Below the pieces are notes generated by a model. It saw nothing but the letters and a program-made list of their open reading frames with translations. It was not told the DNA's origin and did no database searches. Below, one piece after another: positions 1-10,069 of a stretch of 53,877 nt of DNA. Where the stretch lies: assembly GCA_036897095.1 (NCBI GenBank), contig JAYMSP010000401.1:1-53877 (forward strand), given 5' to 3'. Every line of letters begins with the position of its first letter. Within the stretch, counting starts at the first letter, position 1. The position numbers and the translations under genes were made by a program. This DNA comes from Plantago elongata (taxonomy: Eukaryota; Streptophyta; Magnoliopsida; Lamiales; Plantaginaceae).

Positions 1-38
<38 letters not shown>
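1..38. repeat. (TA)n microsatellite
   Basis: Uninterrupted TA dinucleotide run of about 19 units at the window edge; it may continue to the left. Confidence 0.95.
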
Positions 39-39
<1 letters not shown>

Positions 40-663
40 TCAAATGCAAATGGTACCAACATATTATTTATGATTATGTATAAACAAAAAAAGAAAAAAG
101 CAATCCTCAGAACTCAGAAGCATACTATCGAATTCTTAAATATTCTTTAACATATCATCGTCCAAGATAAATTATTGATCAAATGATTGCAATATAAACT
201 ATACATGTGGAGTGACATAATACTTAACTCGGGACATAGTATTTAACTTGGGATGAAATAAACAATTACTACTATAATTGACACATTAAAAATCCCTGAT
301 TTAAATGGCATGTTTTGAATAAAAAAGATAGAAATGAAATTGCTCTATACCTCTATATGCTTCTTGGGGTGAGTGTGAGAGATTTATACTTCCCATTGCT
401 ATAAGAGATGGAGAAAACAAATAAGACAGAAAAGGCAATCGCTAGAATAAAAAACTAATTCTATGGAATCGTGGTTGGGAACCATCTCTTACTATTATAA
501 TTACTGATAGTAGATTACTTAATTTTCGAAGGTTAAACATGGAAATTCATTTTTTTTGGTTTTACAACTACGTCATTAGACACAAAAATGCCTTTTGTTT
601 TAGAATTAGTAGAGATGTTAACGTTTTTCATCAACTCCAAGCATCTTTCTTCCAAATTTAATT

Positions 664-880
664 GCAATCAACATTTAACATTATATTACAAACATAATTC
701 AATATGAAACAAGCATCGTATTAGTACTGCAAGCATCATTTACCATTTCTTTATAAACATCAAACAATACAATCATCAAATACTAAACAAGCATCATATT
801 AATACTGCAAGCATCATTTAGCATTAAATTACAAGCATCATATAATATATAATCATGCAAAACGAAACAAGCATCGTGTT
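664..880. repeat. Degenerate 79-bp tandem repeat rich in AAGCATCAT
   Basis: The phrase GAAACAAGCATCG/TAAACAAGCATCAT recurs at about 706, 784 and 864, a spacing of 78-80 bp. It is followed in the first two copies by TACTGCAAGCATCATTTA. About 2.7 diverged copies are visible. There is no open frame across it. The rest of 39-1198 is AT-rich with no gene that I can recognise. Confidence 0.6.
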
Positions 881-1198
881 AGTAAAAATCCTGATAATGA
901 AAGCCGTATGAATCTAGAAGGTTAATTATTGTGATGATGATGCTTGTATAAATTAATAGATGATTATTCAATTTGTTTCAACTGGCATGTGAACAATAGA
1001 TAAGGGATTGATTTTATCAATAATAGTATATTTAATTTAAAATTTACTAAAACATTAATAAAAATAATAATTTGTAGGAAGTTTATTACCAGCTTGTAGG
1101 TAGTTTATATGCATCACTAAAGTGTAATATGTTTTTGAAAGTTACACTAATTTGCAATTATCTCTAAATAAAACTAGACTGATTTTTCCTAAACATTA

Positions 1199-1444
1199 CT
1201 CCCTAGTTCCTAAATACCGGGCTCATCTTCTCATAGAGTCGGTCATGGTATAAAATTGAAAAGTAAATTATATAAATAATTAAAATTGTCGGAAAATATA
1301 GTGTGATGAATAAAGTATGAGAGATACTCAAAAATAGGGGAAACAGTAAATGAAGTACTAGAAGATATAGTTTCCAGGTATGGGAAAATGAGATTGGTTA
1401 TAAAAAAAAACTGATATCTGAATATGAGATGAGGTTGAATGGAG
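1199..1444. mobile_element. Stowaway-like MITE (diverged)
   Basis: The left end reads TA-CTCCCTAG and the right end ATGGAG-TA, so both ends carry the TA target site and a CTCC-type terminus known for Stowaway elements. Length is 246 bp and the interior is AT-rich. The terminal inverted repeats are eroded beyond the first few bases, so the assignment rests on ends, TA duplication and size. Confidence 0.5.
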
Positions 1445-1874
1445 TATAACATTTCTTAACTATTATTCCAAACCCACATTATCGATGCACTTAAATATTT
1501 GGAGTGGTTTTCATAAAAGTTTAGAAATAAACTGGTTAATTATAACACATAAAGCGTTTGTTTGTAAGATATAGTAAAACCTTTAAGAATGACCTATTTG
1601 TCTAATCATATTAGTTCAAACACTTTGTATGGTAGCAGTACCATTTTACTAAAAATTTCGTTATAAAAATACATTGCAAAATTGAATATATAAACAAAAA
1701 TTCCTGGAACCCGACCGTGCCAGGCATGGTAGTCTATGGTATAGCTTAACCTCTATGTATACTTGTATTGGCATGATAAGGATCCTAATGCTCCCAATTG
1801 CCTTAAATGTTTGTAGTCTTCATAGATCATCTAAAGGTGATCTGACATTCTCTTTTCTCCTACTGCTAATGTAG
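1445..1874. other. Region upstream of SINA-like exon, no RING exon found
   Basis: The coding exon that starts at 1875 needs an upstream exon for the first half of the RING finger. I looked for a CPxC-encoding stretch here and upstream to base 39 and saw none. The 3' end of this stretch (a run ending CTAATGTAG) looks like a normal splice acceptor. Confidence 0.45.
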
Positions 1875-2528
1875 TGCGACAATGGCCATTTAGGATGTGG
1901 GATGTGCTGCATTAAGATTAGAAACAAATGCCCTAGTTGTCTTATGCCAATTGGGTACAACCGATGCAGAGGCATGGAAAAGGTTCTCGAAGCTGCCCAA
2001 ACTGTGTGCCAAAACATTAGGCATGGTTGTACGGAGAAGGTAAGTTACTGTAAGAAATTTGATCACGAAAAGTCCTGCAGGTATGCCCCTTGTTCATGTC
2101 CTCATCCTGGCTGTAACTACATGGGTATGAACAAGTCATTGTATATGCATTTTACTACCTGCCATGTTGATTCTGGCCTAAGCATCCGTTTCGGTGAATC
2201 CCACCCAGTGCACTTCTGCAACCGGGATGATCATACTGTTCTTCAAGAAAGACATGAAAGGACATTATTTGTCATCAATCATGTCACTGTACCTTTCGGA
2301 AGATTAGTCAATGTCATTTGTCTAGCACCAGCTTCACCTAATATTAAGTACTCCTTTAAGCTTACAGCAAAAAAAGGAGACAACCTAATCATGTTGAAAA
2401 GCTCTGTGGAGCTTGCACCAAAATTTACTGTGCAGGCCCCCAATAAAAATTGTCTTCTAATTACAAGGGATTTTTGTGATGAGATTGACATGATTACTCT
2501 GGATATCACGATACGGAAAGAGAGATGA
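1875..2528 (+). CDS. SINA-like E3 ubiquitin ligase, 3' coding exon only (5' part missing)
   Basis: This exon encodes the second half of a RING finger (NGH, then CCIKIRNKCPSC), a complete SIAH-type zinc finger and the C-terminal substrate-binding domain, ending at TGA 2526-2528. The zinc-finger spacing is intact: C-x6-C-x11-H-x3-C-x6-C-x4-C-x11-H-x3-C. Known SINA-like proteins dimerise through the C-terminal domain and attach ubiquitin to targets via the RING. The frame is closed by TAG at 1872-1874, which I read as the AG of a splice acceptor, so the reading starts at 1875 and gives 217 residues. The first RING cysteine pair is not found upstream in the window. Either the first exon lies beyond base 1 or the locus is a 5'-truncated pseudogene. 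A start at the internal ATG near 1902 would give a RING-less protein. The family call is firm; function is uncertain. Confidence 0.8.
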   Translation, partial: CDNGHLGCGMCCIKIRNKCPSCLMPIGYNRCRGMEKVLEAAQTVCQNIRHGCTEKVSYCKKFDHEKSCRYAPCSCPHPGCNYMGMNKSLYMHFTTCHVDSGLSIRFGESHPVHFCNRDDHTVLQERHERTLFVINHVTVPFGRLVNVICLAPASPNIKYSFKLTAKKGDNLIMLKSSVELAPKFTVQAPNKNCLLITRDFCDEIDMITLDITIRKER

Positions 2529-4215
2529 TCTGAATGGCTGCAAGACTGGGTATAATGAGTCTTTCCTGCATATGTTTAATTGCATTGCTGTACACTTGTA
2601 CTATATTTATTAATGTTGATGAAAAACCCTGCAAATTTAGTTTCAAGTTTCAGTCACATTTTTTTGTGATGATCCTGGTTGTACATTTTTATTTTTCAAG
2701 TGTCAAGAGATTCAAGAGTACTTTGATACTTTAAACATCAATTAGCAATCTTGACTCTGGGAGCTTATTGTCAATACATGTCCCAGTTACTTTTCCATTA
2801 CGACCACTTTTGTGAGTTTTATCACCCGAATGCCGTTATCCATAGCAGAGTACCACCAAAGTACATAATCAGTAACATATGAGAAGATATGTATGTAAGT
2901 ACATATATAAGTATAGATCTTAATTAGTAAGACTACTAACTTGAGCATGGGGCTATTTGGGACGGGTTATGATAATTTTATTGGACTGGACTCGGACCAT
3001 AATAAAAGTCTAAGAGATCTATTAAGGAGTTATTGGATAACTGAGCCGAACTCGTTTGGATGTTAAATAGGTTGAACTCGCGAGGCTTTCACCTTGGCAG
3101 CTTAAAATAATTTGACGAGCGGTGAGTAAGGCAAGAGGGAACCTTTTAGGTAATTAAACAGTTTCTCGTTCTTAGTGATAGATTTTCGATGGATTTTTAT
3201 ATAAGCTAATTGGAGTATCAAGTTGTTTAATGGTAATTAATTACTACAACATTACAAATTGTACAAATTGTTGGATGGACTATGTATATGTTGTGCTCGA
3301 GAGTCATGGTTATAATTAAGTGGAATTGATACTTTGGAACACACACCTTGATATTAGGAGAATAAGAAGCTAATTATTGAACTTAGGTGGTCTTCATTGT
3401 ACACCAAAATTAGCTCATCCTTATTTCTGGTTCCTTAGATCAAAGAGATCTGACATGGAAGATTTTAAGCTGATGAAGATGGTTATATTTGGACTCAAGG
3501 TGAGGTTTCTTTTAACAATTTTACTTCTATTTTATTATTATTTTATATACACGTATTATTTTAATGTTTGTCAACTTATAACTATTATAACAAGGAACGA
3601 GAATTTATATAATAAGTTTTTCAAAAGAATCAAGTGTGTGATTGCTCAAAATTGTGTTTCTACAATGCATGTGAAGTGTGAAAAAATTCATTTATGTTAT
3701 ATGGAAAAATAAAATTATATTTTTAACTCTCAATTTGCCTATACTTTATACCAACTTTTTATAAGGATTTATTTAGCATAGAAGTATACTTCCTACCGTT
3801 TAGGCTCCATAAGGAAACTATTAGTTTGCCTATGGGTACTTGGATTCTTCATGGCTATCTCTATATTTTGGCTCCATAAAAGCTGCAGGGTATGTTTATA
3901 TTTTTGTGTGTAGGCTATCATGAACATGGTAAAGGAGTGTTGTGTGTCTCGGGACTTGGTATAGAATTTGAGTGGTCTTTTTCAATTGAAATTGAATTTT
4001 TTTTTAATAAAATGTTCAATTTAAGTTGGACGATGACCGCTCCAGCGGTATAACAAACAGGACTTGGTCATTTTGATACGATATGGGAACATTATAGGAA
4101 GGGAGGGCATGTATTACATGAGCTGTTGGAGCACGCATGTCTTGGACCTATCTATCACAAGCTACGACACTATAGATCATCACCTGAAAACAATATCTCA
4201 GGAATCATGGCAAGT
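2529..4215. other. Intergenic, no supported gene
   Basis: AT-rich sequence with only short accidental open frames. I recognise no domain, RNA gene or transposon terminus here. It includes the 3' flank of the SINA-like exon. Confidence 0.5.
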
Positions 4216-4535
4216 TTAACGGAAGAAATAGAGCATATTCCTTTCTTTTTTAAATAATGGGAAGCTTTTGTCTAGTTGGATTGTATTAGCATATTTTTGT
4301 TGGTGTATTAGGACTTTCTCGATAACACGATAGTCAATACCATTTCGAGCACCATTAACTTTCTGAGCACGAATTTCAGCAATCTCACTAGTTTCTGCAT
4401 CATTCCTATATCCATAGAATGGCACTGTAATAAATACATCAAGACCAATGATGCTTCCCTTTCTAGTGATGCAACATTGGAGATGATCACATCATGTTTC
4501 ATTTGAAACCTTTTCCACGAGTAATCCATCATTAG
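4216..4535 (-). pseudogene. Unrecognised coding relic
   Basis: Minus-strand reading gives a protein-like stretch (for example VPFYGYRNDAETSEIAEIRA) that continues in a second frame, as if a frameshift had split it. I do not recognise the family. It lies just beyond the gag relic of the truncated copia element and on the same strand, so it may be part of that insertion or of an older gene. Confidence 0.3.
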
Positions 4536-4799
4536 TCAATTCATGGTTATTCCTTAAATAGTCTTTAACAGATACATTATAAGGAGTGTGTTAAACCATT
4601 TCTATATGGAATAGCTTCTTTCCTTTTTAAACAACTATGTATATCATAAGAAATAAGTAACTATGTACTAACAGAAATAAAGTTCCTTACTTTCTGCCAA
4701 ATTGGATATTGCCTAAGTATCGATTTCTCTTTTTACTACAAATATCACAAACGAAGAGTATTATACAAGAAATTGCGGGAAAAGGAAGAAGAGTATTTG

Positions 4800-6545
4800 G
4801 GACTTGTTGTTCCTTCAGATGTTTAGTCGCAACTACTTTACCTTTGCAAGAACCTTAGCTTTCTTATCAATGTTATAAATTTCTTTTAACCTTTATGTTG
4901 ACTTTTTACAAAGTCAACCTTCTGACTCTTTTTCATAGGAGTGGAATTCCTTGATTGGGCGTCAAGTCCAAGTCCTCCTTTATCAGAAGGGTCTCTCAAA
5001 TAAGATTGAACCTCCGTGAGAGTGTCACTAGCTTTAACAAATGATTTGAAAAAACCTCTTTCTTTCTGAGTTCATCATTTTCAGAAGGAAGTATCTTCAA
5101 CTTCTCATTTAACCCATTCAAGGCTAGCTCATGAGAATTTTCGTTCTCCGATATCTGAGACTTCAGCATGCTATTTCAGCGTCCTTTGTCACAGATACCT
5201 TGGTCAAATTAGAAATCTCTTTTTCAAGAGTTTCTTTGCATTCTTCCAGAATTTTGGTCTTTGATTCATCAACCAAAATTCTCTCTCATATCAATCAAGT
5301 TCACTCTTGACCAATTCCAAATCCTTGATACCGTCATCATCACTTTCGTAGTACAATAATTTTGATGTGTTTATTACCTTCATCAGCCATAAAGCATTCT
5401 TCAATGTTGGAGATGTCGGGACCTACAATCTCAACAACTCCACACATATCATTCTTTTTCTGGCGATTACATTGTGAGTAATCCCACACAATTCTGGTGA
5501 TGGTAATTTTGAGTCTTCTGAATCCGACTCAATATCCAGAGCATCAAGTTGAATTTGGATCTTCTTTCTCTCTTCATTGAGCAAGACCCTCTGAGTTCTT
5601 TTGAAAAAATTTCTCTCCTTTTTATCACCCATCTTAAGCTTGTTAAAAGAAGGACAATCACGTTTTAAGTGACCGGGTTTCTAACAATAAAAGCAGATGT
5701 CATTTTCAATTTCAACAACTTCAGTACTAACAGCTTTCTGAGCAGGATTGTTCAGATAATTGTTCATTTGAATGTTCTTGTACTAATGACAGTTTGGGCG
5801 AGATGCTTTTTTCAGCTTCTCTTTTGCTTTTCTCCTTTCTATCTCTTGACTCACATATTTCTTCATGTGACGCACATCAAGAGCATTTTCTTCAGACACT
5901 TCCTTGGTATCCTTCTTTTCAGAAGTACCTTGGGTAACTAGAGCAACATTTTGCAACTTTTCAACTGCAGCCAATCCTCATTGGGTTGTCTTATAGTTCA
6001 CAGTGGCCAAATTGGAAAAGAGTTCCACTGGAATGATTTGTGGCATTCCTGGTTAAAGTAGAAATATTGGGTGTGTTCCCAATTTTGGTTCAAGCTTCTG
6101 ACGATGGTTTTCACCTTCTCAGAATTTGAATATTTGTCACTTTTTCCAAGTGAATCCATATCACTCATGAGAGTAGTAAACCGAAAATCAAGTTCTTCCA
6201 GAGTTTCAGTGGGATCCTGTTTGAAGTTTTGGATTCAGAACTTCGAACTTGTTTTCCTTGGTTTTCTCAGTTCCGGAACAGATTTCTTCAATCAATTTCC
6301 AGGCAACTTTCACCGTTTTTGCACATTTGCACTGTATATGCTCAGGTGTCGATCGAATGATGATGGGAGCTTGACCATCCAACCTGTGTCTCTTGGCATC
6401 TTACAATGTCCAGAGTTCACGAGGTTTGTCTTCATACTCAATTTGTCCAGCAACAACACGACCATTATCACCAGTCGAAGTGTCACCTCCAGCATCGGTG
6501 TTTCTCCGACTGTCAGATACTCCAATCACTTATTTGAGCTCTGAT
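4800..6545 (-). pseudogene. Ty1/copia gag relic (frameshifted)
   Basis: Read on the minus strand this is a broken Gag. Near 6400-6250 the frame gives a capsid-like stretch (VKVAWKLIEEICSG). Near 5660-5700 there is a CCHC zinc knuckle, C-x2-C-x4-H-x4-C, in which the residue after the second Cys is a TAG stop (ICFYC*KPGHLKRDC). Further on come charged, leucine-rich, coiled-coil-like stretches (5450-5000). Several stops and frame changes make it non-functional. The long coiled-coil Gag tail and the 1.4-kb LTR are compatible with a Sirevirus-type copia element, but no pol is present to settle the lineage. Confidence 0.75.
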
Positions 6546-6773
6546 TTTGATAGGTCCTTCTTTAATGACATAGATCATCTCATCACTGATTGCCTCAGGA
6601 TGCATCATCATATTGTTCTTCCATTTCTCATATTCTCGGACTTCAGAACCGGAGCATCACTCAGAGACATACCTGCACACTTAACACACAAATTAAAAAG
6701 TCCTCAGAAAGCGACAAAAACCTTTACCTATCTGGGGGATCAAGGTTCAATGCAAAAGGCTTGGGAACCTTCT

Positions 6774-6785
6774 GTTCTGATACCA
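6774..6785 (-). other. Primer binding site, initiator-Met tRNA type
   Basis: On the minus strand the bases read TGGTATCAGAAC, one change from the standard copia PBS TGGTATCAGAGC. It lies two bases inside the LTR end at 6788 and upstream of the gag relic, which fixes the element on the minus strand. Confidence 0.85.
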
Positions 6786-6787
6786 TT

Positions 6788-8204
6788 TGCTGGTCTAGAT
6801 AATGGTAAAGGAAAATACTTGGGGGGGGGAGGGGGGGGGAATAGTCTTTTCAAGATTTTTTCGATATACACGATTTCTCAGATACTTGAAGGTATCTGAT
6901 ACTTATAATCAGAGAGTAGAAGACTTTATGCGATAGATAAAATGTGCTTTGCAATAGTAAATGTGTGTGTGTTGCTGAAATGTAAATACATAAAGTAAAT
7001 GACGCAACAAGTATAGTGGTATCTGGAGGTGGTGTAATCCTCCAACTAATTCACTCGGTCTTCAGACACCTAGAATCCACTAGAACAGATAATTGAATTC
7101 TCCTTACAATTGATCATGTTCTAAGATTCCTATAACAAATGGTTCCCAACTAAATGTTCCCTCTGAGTTGTTCCCTAGCTCCTAGAGCCAAGTACTTCCT
7201 GTACTCAAGATAACCTTGGAGCTATTCCTTGATTTTCCAAATCAACAACTGCATGTACTCCACGACTAAATGTTGTTTGGTTATGTTGTTTGTCAGGTAA
7301 GCTTCTCTTTATAACTTTTCAGTTATGTCCAGAAAGCTTGAACAATTAAGGCTACTTAATATACTTGTTCAGTGTATGGTAGCTTGCTCTTTACTGACCC
7401 AAGTTTGTGAGATTTGTTCAAGAGAATGAATCTCATATAGTTATCCGACAATTCAGCTCTTTCACACGTTACACTACTTTTTTAATGATCAGGACACTTA
7501 GAACTACTACTGAATTCTCGAGCTTGTTAGCCGCAACAGATAGCTTGGAGATTGGTAGTAAGAATGCTTGAGAGAATACCTTGATTGTGATTGTAGTTTG
7601 AATGCGTGTGTGTATTTCTCAGCTTCTAAGTGGTGATATTTATAGATGAATTTGATAGTCGTTTGAATAGTATCCGTTAGACATATTTCAAATTCAATCC
7701 GTTCATATCTTGAAATTAGTACTCCCATGCGTATATCTCTTTTCAGAGAGTTCTGCAGAAGGACAGTGACATTTCTGTCAAGCATTAAATGCAGTGTACT
7801 ATATTTCGTCATGTAGTCTCAACGGACGCATGTAACTTTCTGAAGCATCACATGTTCCATCTCTCATAAACTTGTTCTCAGAAACTTAGTTGTAACTTTG
7901 ATTTGTGAACAAAACATAAGTCTATTCATAACTTTCTGGAAGCAACTATCTGAGGAGACTTTCCTCCTTTGTCTTCAGATACCTTTATGCAAAAGGTATT
8001 CTCCTTTGCTTGGATGCCTCATTCTTGGTCTTCTTCGATCTAAATAAAAAATACTTTCGAAGACCTAACATCCTATTACAAGGTTTCTAAAAACTATCGT
8101 ACTTAGTGTATTTCTTCTTTACAATGGTCAAGTGAACCAAGAGTACTATACACCTTTTGAAAACTAGGATAAGTCATTGTGCTGAGTGATTAAAATACTA
8201 ACAG
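6788..8204 (-). mobile_element. 5' LTR of truncated Ty1/copia element
   Basis: The segment runs from TG at 6788 to CA at 8204 (minus strand: starts TGTTAGTATTTT and ends CA next to the PBS), about 1417 bp. It contains no coding sequence. No matching second LTR occurs to the left of the gag relic, so only LTR, PBS and gag survive. A G9-A-G9-A tract at 6821-6840 lies inside it. Boundaries are inferred from the PBS and the TG/CA rule, not from comparison with a second LTR. Confidence 0.65.
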
Positions 8205-8639
8205 ATATTCTTAACAATCATAACTAATTATTTATCCATATATCTTTACTTTTACGAGTCACCCATTTATTTTTACTTTTATTTTATACCTCAATATAAT
8301 TCTTACTCTGATATTTGACTTCTTTGATTATTCATAAATTAGTAAGTATTTATTAAAAGTTGTTTTAACTTTAATTTGATCATCATATAGTATACTTGTA
8401 ACTTATGTCTCAATAATTGTTCTACTCAACAAACATACCAAGTAATTAACTAAACATATTTACATAAGTTCATTTCCTTATATTTAAAGATTAAAGTCAG
8501 ATTCGATTGAAAAATGACACAATTGATCACATATTATACTTAAAACTATAAAATCGAGCCAAAATGAAACAAACTACGAGGTGAAGACGCACTTCAAATT
8601 GAATTTGTATTACATGAAGATTTATAATCGAGAAAATGT

Positions 8640-8965
8640 TTGGATCCGAAAAATACTCTATCCGAAATGACCCTAACCCGAATACGAAAATATTCGACCC
8701 GAAACAATCCAAATAAATAAATAATAATAATAATACGAAAGGACTCGAACCCGAGTAACACCCGAACCCGAATATAAAGTGACCCGATTTGAAATGCTCT
8801 CATCCAAAATCGGCCCGAAATATAATAACCTGAATTGTTCAAGAACTGAACCCGATTATCACCAAACCCGATCCGATCTGAATTTAACCCCAAAAATTGT
8901 TGTCCCGAATATTTTTCAACCCGAATGAATTGACTCAAACCGATCCGAATGACCCGAATGTCAGA
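8640..8965. repeat. CCCGAA-rich degenerate repeat block
   Basis: The heptamer ACCCGAA and close variants occur about a dozen times in 330 bp, mixed with CCGATCCGA. Spacing is irregular. The minus-strand open frame across it is a product of the repeat and not a gene. The preceding 8205-8639 is AT-rich and featureless. Confidence 0.65.
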
Positions 8966-8999
8966 TCTACCATTTACCACATGAGTAGCTACTAGCTAG

Positions 9000-10069
9000 T
9001 ATTCACCTGAAAGAACTTTTGATTGGGGGTGACCAAACAATTGCAATTAAGTTGGAGGACTTCAATTGAAATTGGTACAAACAAAAAAGTAGTAATCGGA
9101 AGGTACAACCCTAGAATGCACAATCGGAGATGACCAAACGCGCGCAGTGAAATTTGTTTCCAATTCCAAAAATTGACAACAAAAACACTCAGACGTTACC
9201 TACCGGTGATCACCGCTTCTTCACCGGAGTTTTCACGTCATCAATCAATGAATATGGTTCCTTTTCTTCTTCCTTTCTCAACTCTATTTACATTTTCTTT
9301 TTATTCGTCTTTATATTTCTTCAATTCTGCTCTCAATTTTGATTAATTGTTTTCGAATTGGGTATTTATTATGCTCTTTGGTTTTTATTCTTGGTGGAAC
9401 TGTAATTCTGCTTTTCTTTGCTTGTTCTGTCAAATCCGTGTTACCAAGTTTCAATCTTTGAGGGGAACAGGTTGTGCATTTTATCAGTTTCTGATTAGCA
9501 GTGTTGTAGCTTTGAATTGGGTATAAGAATGTTGAAATGGGGTAAGTTTCGGCTACGGTTCTTGAATGAGCTATTCGAAATAGTTAACTTTTAGGCGGTG
9601 TAGATGATGATGTTTGGTGATTTATTGGCTTGTTAGTGGCGGGTTCGTGTGAGTGGTGAAACCTAGTGTTGCGTTTTGTACACGGTAAAAGGGATAATTG
9701 TTCGTTCAACTGTAAATTTTTTACTTGGAACCCTATCACATTGTTCATTTTCTTTAAGAAGCTTTGTTCTACTGACTGTTGGTATTGTGTTTAATGTGAA
9801 GAAGTTCATGTTAGGCCGGTTTACATCTTATCCCACCTTAGATCGGAACTATTTTTAAGAGTAATTTGAGGACTGAGAAAGTGAGAATGAATGAAGAAAA
9901 TTAAACAGTCATTTAAGAATTGTTATTGCTTTATGCGACAGGTATGGCTGTCATAATTTAGGTGCATCTGTTCATTCTTTTCCTTTTGTTTTTACTTCCT
10001 TGAACCATACAAGTACTTGTATAGTGACAGTAATTGCTGTTGTACTCTAAGGTACCTGATGAAGATGAA
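9000..10069 (+). other. Probable promoter, 5' UTR and leader intron of the HMG/SIAH gene
   Basis: No long frame is present. The stretch before 10052 ends in a splice-like CTCTAAG, and GCGACAG/GTATGG near 9941 also looks like a splice site. This suggests one or more leader exons between about 9140 and 9950 that I cannot define without transcripts. A different start codon in such an exon is possible. Confidence 0.4.

Noticed and set aside
3420..3500. WRKY-like exon end (EDGYIW)
   Set aside because: Only six residues fit, the upstream frame has a stop, and no zinc-finger exon follows.
3377..3712. Plus-strand open frame of 111 codons
   Set aside because: It does not open with ATG, has no recognisable domain, is AT-rich and Leu/Tyr-biased in its second half, and lacks splice partners.
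6071..6899. Long plus-strand open frames
   Set aside because: They lie antisense to the copia gag relic and the LTR end and have no domain; they are shadows of the old coding strand.
8594..8980. Minus-strand open frame of 128 codons
   Set aside because: It is the translation of the CCCGAA-rich repeat, giving repetitive Arg-Val/Phe-Arg text with no domain.
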